Part shown: positions 15,305 through 24,445 of the stretch, piece by piece | Position numbering within the stretch: the stretch's first letter is position 1 | How the letters are laid out: the number at the start of each line of letters is the position of its first letter | Assembly (NCBI RefSeq): GCF_014284255.1 | Contig: NZ_JACOFV010000013.1 | Coordinates: 1 to 64,000, forward strand | Reading direction: 5' to 3' | Length of the DNA stretch: 64,000 nt | Origin: Cognatundibacterium jejuense | GTDB taxonomy: Bacteria; Pseudomonadota; Gammaproteobacteria; Burkholderiales; Burkholderiaceae_D | Position numbers and translations under genes: made by a program | The notes under the pieces: model-generated | Databases searched by the model: none | What the model saw: the letters and a program-made list of their open reading frames with translations, nothing else | What the model was told of the DNA's origin: nothing

Positions 15305-17022
15305 TGTTCTTTGCGGCGATACAAGGTCAGTAATTCGTCTTTATCGTAAGCGCGGTGCCCACTCCAGATACGTTGCCATTGCTTGAGTTGATACTGTGAT
15401 GGTAACTGCGGTTCTTCTGATTGTTTGCGATTGTGTTGCAGCATTAAAAATTCGCAATTCTGATCAGAGAATCCTGCAAAATGAACATTGCCAAAATACG
15501 CCAATGAGCTCCGTTGTGACGGACCGATATAAGCCTCAACGCAATAGTCTTTGGCGGGCAATTGCTGGGCAACTTCTTTTGCGACAGTGGCATAAGAAAT
15601 GCGTTGATTGATCCACGGTAGCCATAAGCTGAGCAACAACAGCCAACACAAAATCACACCACCACTGGAGAGTACTACGGCGCGCCATAATACTGAAGGA
15701 CGGCGTGATATTCGCCAGTAAACAAGTAAAAACCAGGCAATCGTCGCTGTCAGTGCAATCGCAAAGACGAATGGGTTGAAGCTAGGTTGAAAGCCTGGCG
15801 CCAGATGTACGATTTTTGCACTCAACTTGTTTGGCCAGCCGGTTTGTTCCGCGATCCAACCCAACCAGATAAAGCCTGCGGTGCCAGTTAAGACTAACAC
15901 TGCAAACCAGTCGACGGCGTTGATCGCGCTGCGTTTCATGGTTGGCAAACCAAATGCAGCCAGGATGGCGAGCGGTGGCAAAATAGGTAGCAGCAAACTT
16001 TCTTCAGAAGAGGGGTTCAGGAAGCTGAGCACCACAAAGCAAATGAAGAACATCGTTGGCAGGGAAATATGCAATGCCTTTTCTTGTCGGCGCCATGCGT
16101 AAATCGCCCAACCTGCAAATGGCCATGCGGGCCACGCGAACCATATACTGTATTTGAAAAAGTAGCTGACACTCTCTACACTTGGCCAATTGATCTGATG
16201 ATAGTTCCAGGACATCCAAGCTGGAAAAGGAGTGCTGTCATACGGGTGTACTAAGCGAATCGCCAATAACCATAAGGCTGGCAATATCAGTGCTACCGGC
16301 AGAGCTGCGAGAATGAATTTAATTTGTCTGGTTTGCTGGCGATACAGACACAAAATACCCAGACCTATGATTAAGCTCAGTGGCGTTACCCAACCTCGGG
16401 TTAGCGTAAGTAAACCCAGGCAAATACCTAACTGAATGACCAGGCGGCGTTTTGGGCCGTCGAGTAAACGTACGCAGAGGTAAAGGCAGAAAGCGATTAA
16501 AGAAATCTGTAAAGTTTCTACACTCGTTTCATGGCTACGCACTAATAAACCCAGGCAGCCAAGATAGATTAAGAGAGCACCATCGGCGAGCGTGCGGCCA
16601 AAATCCTGAGGTTCTGGTTGACCGCCGAATGCCAGCTTCAACGGCTGAGCCTCCGAGCGTCGGCCCAGCAAATATGTGGCGTACCAGACAGAGACCGATC
16701 CGATAATGAAAAAAATCCCGGTCGACAAACGCGCTGCCATTGGTTCGCCAACGATGCCGCCAAATAACTTGATGCAGATCGCACCCAGCCAGTAGGTTAG
16801 CGGGCCTTTATCTGGCATGGGCAGACCGACAATGTGTGGCCATAACCAGTCAGAGATCGTGCCGTGCGCCATCGTCCACATCACACCAAAACTGGTGGCA
16901 TCATCACCTTTCCACGGGTCGCGACCGATCAGGCCTGGCAGAATGTACAACAAGCAAAGGGCAAAAATGCCCCAGCGTGGAAGGGCGATAGTGGCGGCGG
17001 CAGGAAGTCGGACTGGCTTCAT
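15301..17022 (-). CDS. GT39/ArnT-like membrane glycosyltransferase
   Basis: A 573-residue polytopic protein with about 11-12 membrane segments. The first periplasmic loop contains GRDPWKGDDATSFG and, further on, DKGPLTYWLGAICIKLFG, the acidic and DKGP-type motifs of polyprenyl-phosphate-sugar transferases (PMT/ArnT superfamily). Such enzymes move a sugar from a lipid carrier to lipid A or protein in the periplasm. It lies upstream of and overlaps the MATE gene. The acceptor is unknown, and a lipid A aminoarabinose role is not supported by neighbouring arn genes. Confidence 0.82.
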   Translation of the reverse strand: MKPVRLPAAATIALPRWGIFALCLLYILPGLIGRDPWKGDDATSFGVMWTMAHGTISDWLWPHIVGLPMPDKGPLTYWLGAICIKLFGGIVGEPMAARLSTGIFFIIGSVSVWYATYLLGRRSEAQPLKLAFGGQPEPQDFGRTLADGALLIYLGCLGLLVRSHETSVETLQISLIAFCLYLCVRLLDGPKRRLVIQLGICLGLLTLTRGWVTPLSLIIGLGILCLYRQQTRQIKFILAALPVALILPALWLLAIRLVHPYDSTPFPAWMSWNYHQINWPSVESVSYFFKYSIWFAWPAWPFAGWAIYAWRRQEKALHISLPTMFFICFVVLSFLNPSSEESLLLPILPPLAILAAFGLPTMKRSAINAVDWFAVLVLTGTAGFIWLGWIAEQTGWPNKLSAKIVHLAPGFQPSFNPFVFAIALTATIAWFLLVYWRISRRPSVLWRAVVLSSGGVILCWLLLLSLWLPWINQRISYATVAKEVAQQLPAKDYCVEAYIGPSQRSSLAYFGNVHFAGFSDQNCEFLMLQHNRKQSEEPQLPSQYQLKQWQRIWSGHRAYDKDELLTLYRRKEQ

Positions 17023-17381
17023 ATGTAATTCTTTTGGTTACCGTGTCGGTGGTGAATGCGTGCATGTAATCTGCAAGTGCATCCATATTTTGCTCGCGCA
17101 CAAGCCGCGGCAAAACAAAAAATATTGTAAGACTGATGCAAAATGGTTCTGATCTGAGGCCTTGCTTGCTCACTTCCAGTGCTTGCGCTCTGTTTGGCTG
17201 GCATTCAGTATCGCATCGCCAGCAAAGCTGGAAACGTTGCAATTCAGAACAATTTTGCGTCAGCCCTGCATTTTAAATATTTTTTAAAACGCGTACTTAA
17301 ACATCTATTTAAATATTGTAAGGACATGCTTAGCAAAAAAGGCAGCCTGAGCTGCCTTTTTTATAAAAACCGTTGTACTGA
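17023..17381. other. intergenic between glycosyltransferase and rpmE2
   Basis: About 360 bp holding the upstream region of the glycosyltransferase operon and the rpmE2 terminator at 17335-17362. No further gene supported. Confidence 0.5.
17335..17362 (-). terminator. bidirectional terminator after rpmE2
   Basis: A6, GGCAGC-ctga-GCTGCC, T6: a symmetric hairpin directly downstream of the minus-strand rpmE2 stop. Confidence 0.88.
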
Positions 17382-17648
17382 TTAGTTTGCAACAGAAGTT
17401 TTGGAACCAACGGTACCGAACTTTTTGCGGAACTTGTCAACACGACCAGCGGTGTCAACGATTTTATGTTTGCCAGTGTAGAAAGGATGGGATTCTGCAG
17501 AAACCTCGATCTTTACCAGTGGGTATTCTTTGCCTTCAAATTCTGCTTTATCTTTTGTGGAGATGGTAGAGCGTGTGATGAATTTGAAATCGTTAGAAAC
17601 GTCGTGGAACAACACTTCGCGATAATTTGGGTGGATGCCGTCTTTCAT
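17382..17648 (-). CDS. rpmE2: 50S ribosomal protein L31 type B
   Basis: An 88-residue protein starting [19 protein letters not shown], with [21 protein letters not shown]. It is the B-type (zinc-free) form: the CxxC pair of the standard L31 is absent. The ATG at 17648 is chosen by family length; the frame stays open for 47 codons upstream without similarity. In many bacteria the B form replaces the zinc form under zinc limitation, but here no Zur box was identified. Confidence 0.95.
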   Translation of the reverse strand: MKDGIHPNYREVLFHDVSNDFKFITRSTISTKDKAEFEGKEYPLVKIEVSAESHPFYTGKHKIVDTAGRVDKFRKKFGTVGSKTSVAN

Positions 17649-17959
17649 GCTTGCCTCAGTATATAAAGTAGGTAGCCAATATGCACTTCGTCGATCGCAC
17701 TGCTTCTTGATCCGATTGCGTATCACTTGCCAGAGTTGAATAAATTGGGATTTTGCAACAAACAAAATGCCAAGCCCATGATTATACAATGATTTTTTAA
17801 ATTTTGGATAGCTGGCGGTGACTCAAATCGGTGTGGAACTTAAGCTTATTGCAAAGAAATCTTAATTTTTGCATCTCCTTGAGCGGCTTTGAGCGTTTCA
17901 CGGTGGGACTTGAAGGTAAAATTGCGGGTTAAAAATGAGTAATTTACATTAGGGTAAGT
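17649..17959. other. intergenic, divergent promoters
   Basis: About 310 bp between rpmE2 and the TRIC gene, which read apart. No specific motif recognised. Confidence 0.4.
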
Positions 17960-18589
17960 ATGGCAAGTAGTTATGTTGGCATGAATGCAATGTTGCACAC
18001 CGCAGAAGTGCTGGGGGTGCTCGCGTTCGCTGGTTCAGGCTTTATTGAAGCACGTCGCAAACGTATGGATGCGGTTGGCTGTTTTACGGTTGCGTTTATC
18101 ACGGCGTTTGGTGGCGGTACCTTACGCGACCTGTTGTTGGATCGCCGGCCCTTGTTTTGGGTGGAAAATCAAGAATATCCGATACTTATTTTTGTTTTGT
18201 CATTACTTGCTATTCCCTTGTTGCGTTATTTGCGTCACGCTTTAACCGAAAGTGCGCTGGAGTGGGCTGATGCACTGGGATTGGGCCTGTTCAGTGTGAC
18301 CGGAACATCGCTGGCGCAAGAAGCGGATATGCCGCTGTTTGTGTGTGCCATGATGGGGGTTATTACCGGAATCTTCGGTGGTGTGTTACGAGACGTGATT
18401 TGCAATGAAATACCACTGGTGTTTCGCCGTAGTCAGTTGTACGCCACCTGTGCCTTTGCCGGATGCTGGGTATATCTGTTACTCAATTGGACGGATGCGT
18501 CTGAGGCAGTCGCTTTGCTGGCTGGTACGTCGACCACCTTTGCGATGCGTATGCTGGCGGTCAAATTTAATTGGAAGCTACCGGCATAG
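17960..18589 (+). CDS. TRIC-family (UPF0126) membrane channel
   Basis: A 209-residue membrane protein with two copies of the about 80-residue UPF0126 unit. The first contains FAGSGFIEARRKRMDAVGC and AFGGGTLRDLLL; the second contains FSVTGTSLAQ, GVITGIFGGVLRDVI. The paired GGGTLRD / GGVLRD motifs mark the family, related to trimeric intracellular cation channels; E. coli YadS and YicG belong here. About seven membrane helices are expected. Its 3' end overlaps the convergent TetR gene by 23 bp. Confidence 0.9.
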   Translation: MASSYVGMNAMLHTAEVLGVLAFAGSGFIEARRKRMDAVGCFTVAFITAFGGGTLRDLLLDRRPLFWVENQEYPILIFVLSLLAIPLLRYLRHALTESALEWADALGLGLFSVTGTSLAQEADMPLFVCAMMGVITGIFGGVLRDVICNEIPLVFRRSQLYATCAFAGCWVYLLLNWTDASEAVALLAGTSTTFAMRMLAVKFNWKLPA

Positions 18590-19217
18590 GCTTTTTGAGC
18601 GGTGGGCAGCTCAATAATCCCGCCAAAAACATATCGATCATGCTCTCTGCATGCGCAATCATGCAGTACGCCGAGGTGTCTTCCAGCCATTCATGCACGA
18701 TGCCAACCAGAAACGCATGGTTGGCTTGCATGGCGATCCAGGTGTCCGTGTCAGGATGCAGTTTACCTTGCGTCACCGCACTTTTGATAATCGCTTCAAC
18801 TTTGGCCATGCACTCAGCGCGTTGACGTTTTTCGTTTTCAAAAAAAGGCAGATCCGGATTTTTTTCGCAACGATGGAAAATAATGTCGAATACTTTACGT
18901 TGGCGTTTGTCACCAGAGACCAACTGCAAAAAATGAATATCAAGTTGCTTTAAGGCGCTGATAGGGTCTTTGTCTGGCGTTTCAATAATCTCATTCAACA
19001 AGGCTTCCATAGGTAGAAACGCTCGGTCGCACATCGCTTGTACCAAGGCATTTTTATCTTTGAAGTGCCAGTAGATCGCGCCACGAGTCATACCCGCCGC
19101 GATAGCGACATCGTTGAGTGTCGTGTTGGTCACGCCTTTTTGCGAGAACACTTGTTCCGCCGCATCCAACAGGGCGGCATAGGTTTCTTGCGCTTCTTCT
19201 TTTGTCTTTCTGACCAT
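18567..19217 (-). CDS. TetR-family repressor of the RND operon (AcrR/TtgR-like)
   Basis: A 216-residue regulator. Residues 10-60 are the DNA-binding domain (ETYAALLDAAEQVFSQKG, then TTLNDVAIAAGMTRGAIYWHFKDK), the remainder the ligand-binding domain including WHFKDKNALVQAM. Start MVRKTKEEAQETYAAL is typical of AcrR, TtgR and MexR-like efflux repressors. It is divergent from the RND pump operon, and a near-perfect palindrome lies before that operon at 19801-19838. Drug binding would release the repressor and raise efflux. Confidence 0.9.
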   Translation of the reverse strand: MVRKTKEEAQETYAALLDAAEQVFSQKGVTNTTLNDVAIAAGMTRGAIYWHFKDKNALVQAMCDRAFLPMEALLNEIIETPDKDPISALKQLDIHFLQLVSGDKRQRKVFDIIFHRCEKNPDLPFFENEKRQRAECMAKVEAIIKSAVTQGKLHPDTDTWIAMQANHAFLVGIVHEWLEDTSAYCMIAHAESMIDMFLAGLLSCPPLKKPMPVASN

Positions 19218-19800
19218 ATCAATTCCTTGGCTAGCCTCATCAATTTGTTTGCCTGGGCTCGCTATTACTGCTTGTTTTGTTACTGGTTTTGCTGCGTGCT
19301 TTACGACTTCTGTTAATGCTAGTGGCTACTTACTGAGCATTGGCAGGTATTGTTACTCGCCTTTGATCATTTTACGGCTAGTGCTGTTGCAGGCCTTGCA
19401 TCTCTCAGATACTTATCAGATTCTCACCAGAAAGTCGGTGCTGTAGACCTTGTTTCAGGCTTGCATGTTAAAAGCCACCGATAGAAACCGCAATCCTTAC
19501 ATGTATTTTCGAATAATTGTAGGTAATTTCATTGATGGACAACACAAAAACGCCTTATTTCGCGTAAAACATCTTCAAAAGAAATGTCAAAATGAAAGTA
19601 AAAATATCAAATTTGAATTTAAATTGAACTTTTTATTATCAAATAGCATCAACGTCCTTTCTTTTGTTGCAGCAAGAATTGGTACGAGAATCTCGTTTTC
19701 TCGCCAATTTCCGGCAACTTCCAGCCATTTCCGGGAAAGATTTCATCTTTTCTCTTCGATTTTCTAATGTGAACCCTGTTGCTTCGTAGGGTTGTTAGGC
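19218..19800. other. spacer between tetR and RND operon
   Basis: About 580 bp, AT-rich towards the right. No gene supported; it should contain the tetR promoter. The efflux operator begins at its right edge. Confidence 0.4.
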
Positions 19801-19838
19801 GACATTATATACAAACATGATTGTATGTATATAATGTC
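19801..19838. promoter_or_regulatory. AcrR-type operator before the RND operon
   Basis: A 38-bp palindrome: the left arm GACATTATATACA mirrors the right arm GTATATAATGTC, with an inner ACATG/TGTATG core. It resembles AcrR/TtgR operators (TACATACATT-type) and sits 35 bp before the adaptor start, overlapping its likely promoter. An in-frame ATG upstream of it (19792) is therefore unlikely to be the translation start. Confidence 0.82.
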
Positions 19839-19872
19839 GTCCTGTCCTTCAATTAAGCAGAAAGAATTCTTT

Positions 19873-21207
19873 ATGCGTTTTTCAGACTCACCATCATCCT
19901 CCGCTTCTCTGTCTCATCATCTATCACGTCAAGTTAAGCAGATTTACCAACACCCGGCGTTTAGGGCTATTGCCTTGAGTTTGCCCTTATTAACTCTCGC
20001 TGCCTGCGGCAAGGAAGAAACCGCACATGCAGCACCCGGCGCTATGCCTCCACCAGAAGTCAATGTCGTGACGGTAGAAAACCGCGATCTGGCTTTGGAT
20101 TTTGAATATGTTGGTCAAACTGCAGGCTCACGTGAGACGGAAGTGCGAGCGCGTGTCGCTGGTATTTTGGAAAATCGTATTTACGAAGAAGGCTCACGCG
20201 TAAAAGCAGGGGACGTCTTGTTCCAAATCGACCCAGGCACATACAAAACACAACTGGCATCGGCAGAAGCCGCAGCGGGTGTGAGCGAAGCGAAACTGAA
20301 TCAGGCGAAACGTGAATATGCACGCTTGTCGCCACTAGCTGCTGAAAAAGCGATTAGCCAAAAAGAATTCGATGATGCGAAATCTAATTTAGAAACGGCC
20401 GAAGCCAGTTACAAGCAAGTGCTGGCGCAAGTCAATGAAGCTAAACTCAATCTTGGTTATACCAAAGTTGTTGCACCTATCGCTGGCGTGACGGGCATTG
20501 CAAATAAATCTAACGGTAGTCTGGTGACAGCGGCCGACAGTTTATTGACGACGATTGTTCAAACCGATCCTGTGTACATCAATTTCAGCATTCCGGAAGC
20601 AGATTACCTGAAAGTCGCTAAAGAAGTGGGTAGCGGCAAAGTCGCATTACCAGGCAAACGTGCAAGTAATGGCAGTCTGGCTTTTGACGTGCAACTCAAA
20701 TTGGCCGATGGCAGCATGTTCCCAACTTCCGGCAAGATGAATTTTGTGAGCGAAAAAGTTAATCCGGCAACAGGCGGTTTTGATGCGCGTGCGCAGGTCG
20801 CGAACCCAGACGGTAACTTGCGCCCAGGTCAATTTGTGCGTGTGATTCTGGCGGGGGCAAAACGTAGTTCTGCTCTGGCTGTACCACAACGCGCGGTGAT
20901 CGATGGTCCTATGGGCAAGATGGTGTTTGCCGTATCGTCTGACAACAAACTGGTACCTAAACCAGTGGAGTTAGATGGCTGGTCGCATGGCGAATGGGTG
21001 GTGACTAAAGGCTTGAAAAACGGTGAACGTGTTTTGGTCGATGGCATCATCAAAGCGCATGAACCAGGCATGACCGTGACGCCAATTGCTGTGAGCGCGA
21101 AAGTGGCTGCGGCAACGGGCGCAGACAGCATCGCCTCAAAAGCGAACACCGCAGCAGCGTCCAAACCAGCCGCTACTAAATCTGTCGCTACTAAATCGGC
21201 AGACTAA
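19873..21207 (+). CDS. RND efflux periplasmic adaptor (membrane fusion protein)
   Basis: A 444-residue AcrA/MexA-type adaptor lipoprotein. After the start at 19873 come a hydrophobic signal and a lipobox, LTLAACG, about residue 44. Next are the barrel-sandwich halves (VRARVAGILENRIYEEGSRV, GDVLFQID), an alpha hairpin (about 120-185, with YARLSPLAAEKAISQKEFD), then beta-barrel and membrane-proximal domains (LRPGQFVRV). A low-complexity Ala/Lys/Thr tail ends the protein. It links inner and outer membrane parts of the pump encoded just downstream. The longer frame from 19792 would start inside the operator region. Confidence 0.93.
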   Translation: MRFSDSPSSSASLSHHLSRQVKQIYQHPAFRAIALSLPLLTLAACGKEETAHAAPGAMPPPEVNVVTVENRDLALDFEYVGQTAGSRETEVRARVAGILENRIYEEGSRVKAGDVLFQIDPGTYKTQLASAEAAAGVSEAKLNQAKREYARLSPLAAEKAISQKEFDDAKSNLETAEASYKQVLAQVNEAKLNLGYTKVVAPIAGVTGIANKSNGSLVTAADSLLTTIVQTDPVYINFSIPEADYLKVAKEVGSGKVALPGKRASNGSLAFDVQLKLADGSMFPTSGKMNFVSEKVNPATGGFDARAQVANPDGNLRPGQFVRVILAGAKRSSALAVPQRAVIDGPMGKMVFAVSSDNKLVPKPVELDGWSHGEWVVTKGLKNGERVLVDGIIKAHEPGMTVTPIAVSAKVAAATGADSIASKANTAAASKPAATKSVATKSAD

Positions 21208-21274
21208 GAACCCGATCAGCTTCCTTTACTGAATTTAGTGCTGCATCGTCAGCAAAGGCAAACAGGAATAATTC

Positions 21275-24200
21275 ATGTTTTCAAAATTTTTTATTAACCG
21301 GCCAATTTTTGCGACAGTGTTGTCGTTGATTATTGTGCTGGCAGGCTTGGCCGCTCTGCGTGTCCTGCCGATTTCTCGCTACCCCGAGATTTCGCCACCG
21401 GTGGTGAACGTTACCGCCTTCTATCCAGGTGCTTCAGCTGAGGTCGTGGAACGTACCGTGGCGGCGCCGATTGAAGAGCAAATCAACGGCGTCGAACACA
21501 TGTTGTACATGAACTCGGTCTCATCTGCTGATGGTCGCGTCTCCATTGATGTGACGTTTGAAGTCGGTACCAATCTTGATATCGCTGCGGTGAACGTCAA
21601 TAACCGTGTGCGTCAGGCGGATGCTAAATTACCGCAAGAAGTGCGTCGTCAGGGCGTAACGGTCTCTAAGAGTTCGTCAAACTTCTTGGTCGTTGCAGCC
21701 TTGTATTCGCCAGACAATCGCTACGATGCTTTGTACTTGTCTAACTATGCCACGCAGAATGTGTTAGATGCACTGAAGCGCGTTCCTGGTACAACCAATA
21801 TTCAGATTTTTGGTGCCAAAGATTATGCAATGCGGATCTGGATGCGTCCGGATCGCATGGCGCAATTGGGCGTGACGGTGAGCGATATTTCAAACGCCAT
21901 TTCTGAACAAAATGCGCAATACGCTGCTGGTAAAGTTGGTGCCCCACCAAACAATACCGAAGAACTGACGATGACCGTGACGGCCAAAGGTCGTTTATTG
22001 GAACCAGAAGAATTCGCGAATATCATCGTCAAATCCGATAAGAGCGGTGCAACGATACGCATTAAAGATGTGGCGCGGGTCGAATTAGGTTCTAAAGATT
22101 ACAACTTGTATGGTCGCGTGAATGGTCATCCTTCTGCCAACATTGGTGTGTTTTTGCAAACCGGTGCGAATGCCTTAGAGACACGCAAAGCAGTTGAAAA
22201 AACCTTGCAAGATCTGAAGGCGAAATTCCCTGAAGGCATGACTTATTCGACACCGTATGACACCACGCCGTTTGTTACTGAGTCGATTGCAGAAGTTTTA
22301 AAAACACTGGCAGAAGCGATGGTCTTGGTGTTTATTGTTGTGTACCTGTTTTTGCAAAGCTGGCGTGCAACGATCATTCCAACGCTCGCCGTTCCGGTCT
22401 CATTGATTGGAACGATGGCAGGTTTGCACTTGCTTGGTTACAGCATAAACACGCTGACTTTATTCGGTATGGTGTTAGCGATTGGTATCGTGGTGGATGA
22501 TGCGATCGTGGTCTTGGAAAACGTCGAACGTCTGATGAATGAAGAGGGCATGACGCCGAAAGATGCTGCGATTGAAGCGATGCATGAAGTGACTGGACCA
22601 GTCATTGCGATTGTGCTGGTGCTGGTGGCGGCGTTTGGTCCGATTGCTTTCCTTGGTGGTTTGGCAGGCGAGTTATATCGCCAATTCTCGGTCACGATTT
22701 CTATCGCTGTTGTGTTGTCTGGTCTGGTTGCATTGACTTTGACGCCCGCTTTGTGCGCAATCTTGTTGAAACCAGGTGCGGAAAATCATAATCGCTTTTT
22801 TACCTGGTTTAATGCGGCGTTTTTACGTTTGACTAAGCGCTATACCGATGGTGTTAGTTTCTTCCTGAAACGCGCTACCTTAGGTGTTGCTTTGGTCTTG
22901 GGTATGGTTGCTTTGACTGGTGTATTGTGGAAACACGTGCCAGGTGGCTTAGTGCCAGATGAAGATCAGGGCTACTTTATTGGTGCGGCGATTATGCCGG
23001 ATGGTGCATCTCTGGATCGTACGAATGCGATGGTCAAGCAAGTTGAGACCGTCATGCAAACCAATAAAAATATCGACACCACCTTCTCTTTGGTTGGTTT
23101 GGATTTTCTGGGTGGTGGCGGTTTGAAATCATCCGCCGCGACCATGTTCTTCCCATTAAAGCCATGGGATGAACGTAACCAATCCGCGCAGCAAATGGTC
23201 GGTGAAAGTTATATGAAAACCGGTCATATCAAAGAAGGCCTGCCATTGTTCTTCAGCCCACCTGCGATTCAGGGGTTAGGACAAACTGGTGGCTTCGAGT
23301 TCTATTTGCAAAATGCGGGTGAAGGCGGTGTCAAACGCTTAGCCACTTTATTGCCGTTGTTATTAGCCGAAGCCAATAAGCAGCCAGAACTGGCTGGCGT
23401 GAAAACCTTGTGGCAAGCACGTTCTCCGCAGTTATATGTGGATGTGGATAATGAAAAAGCGCGTTCTATGGGCGTTGCCCTTTCTGATGTCTACAACACA
23501 TTGGCGGCTACGTTGGGTAGCTACTATGTGAACGATTTCAATAAAAATGGGCGTATTTACACCGTGCAGTTGCAAGCAGAAGGTCAGTATCGTGCCAAAC
23601 CTGATGATATCGGCAGCATGTATGTTCGCTCTTCGACGGGGCAAATGATACCGGTACGCGCTTTCACGACGATCAAGTTCATTACCGGACCTGATTCAGT
23701 GCAACGCTTTAATGCTTTGCCTGCGATTAAATTGCTGGGCGATGCGAAACCAGGTTACAGCTCAGGTCAGGCCATCGCGGCGATGGAACGCGCAGCAAAG
23801 AACGTGTTGCCTGCCGACGTCGTGTACGACTGGGGTGGTGCATCATTTCAGGAAAAACGTAGCAGTAATGCAGCCGGGATCGCACTGGGTGCTGGTGTGT
23901 TGATGATTTTCCTGATCCTTGCAGCGCAATATGAAAAATGGTCATTGCCGTTTTCAGTATTGTTGGCAATGCCGTTTGGTATCTTTGGAGCATTGATGGC
24001 GGTGTATTTGCGTCACTTTAATAACGACGTGTATTTCCAGATCGGCCTCGTGACTTTGCTCGGTTTATCAGCCAAGAATGCGATTCTGATTGTGGAATTT
24101 GCGGTCATGAAAGTGCATGAAGGTTATGCACCAGTGGCGGCGGCGGTCGAGGCAGCACGCTTGCGTTTCCGTCCGATTTTGATGACCTCATTGGCATTTA

Positions 24201-24445
24201 TTTTGGGTGTCGTACCACTGGCGTTTTCTCATGGTGCTGGTGCGGCTGCGCGTCAATCGCTGGGGACTGGTGTATTGGGTGGTATGTTGGCGGCTACCTT
24301 CCTGGCGATCTTCTTTGTACCTTTGTTCTTTAAATTAATTAACGACAAACGTTTGAAAACGACCGAGGCTGATTTCGCTCATCCTGTAACGACCGCACCT
24401 CACGCAGCAAAAATGGATGCATCTGTCGCAGTGACTAAGGAATAA
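21275..24445 (+). CDS. RND efflux inner-membrane transporter (AcrB/MexB-like)
   Basis: A 1056-residue proton-driven drug exporter of the hydrophobe/amphiphile (HAE-1) type, full length for the family. It has an N-terminal FFINRPIFATVLSLIIVLAG helix, two large periplasmic loops, and the proton relay Asp pair in GIVVDDAIVVLENVER on helix 4. The second half has GLSAKNAILIVEF with the conserved lysine. It acts as a trimer with the adaptor upstream and the outer-membrane channel downstream. Expression should be controlled by the divergent TetR regulator. Confidence 0.96.
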   Translation: MFSKFFINRPIFATVLSLIIVLAGLAALRVLPISRYPEISPPVVNVTAFYPGASAEVVERTVAAPIEEQINGVEHMLYMNSVSSADGRVSIDVTFEVGTNLDIAAVNVNNRVRQADAKLPQEVRRQGVTVSKSSSNFLVVAALYSPDNRYDALYLSNYATQNVLDALKRVPGTTNIQIFGAKDYAMRIWMRPDRMAQLGVTVSDISNAISEQNAQYAAGKVGAPPNNTEELTMTVTAKGRLLEPEEFANIIVKSDKSGATIRIKDVARVELGSKDYNLYGRVNGHPSANIGVFLQTGANALETRKAVEKTLQDLKAKFPEGMTYSTPYDTTPFVTESIAEVLKTLAEAMVLVFIVVYLFLQSWRATIIPTLAVPVSLIGTMAGLHLLGYSINTLTLFGMVLAIGIVVDDAIVVLENVERLMNEEGMTPKDAAIEAMHEVTGPVIAIVLVLVAAFGPIAFLGGLAGELYRQFSVTISIAVVLSGLVALTLTPALCAILLKPGAENHNRFFTWFNAAFLRLTKRYTDGVSFFLKRATLGVALVLGMVALTGVLWKHVPGGLVPDEDQGYFIGAAIMPDGASLDRTNAMVKQVETVMQTNKNIDTTFSLVGLDFLGGGGLKSSAATMFFPLKPWDERNQSAQQMVGESYMKTGHIKEGLPLFFSPPAIQGLGQTGGFEFYLQNAGEGGVKRLATLLPLLLAEANKQPELAGVKTLWQARSPQLYVDVDNEKARSMGVALSDVYNTLAATLGSYYVNDFNKNGRIYTVQLQAEGQYRAKPDDIGSMYVRSSTGQMIPVRAFTTIKFITGPDSVQRFNALPAIKLLGDAKPGYSSGQAIAAMERAAKNVLPADVVYDWGGASFQEKRSSNAAGIALGAGVLMIFLILAAQYEKWSLPFSVLLAMPFGIFGALMAVYLRHFNNDVYFQIGLVTLLGLSAKNAILIVEFAVMKVHEGYAPVAAAVEAARLRFRPILMTSLAFILGVVPLAFSHGAGAAARQSLGTGVLGGMLAATFLAIFFVPLFFKLINDKRLKTTEADFAHPVTTAPHAAKMDASVAVTKE

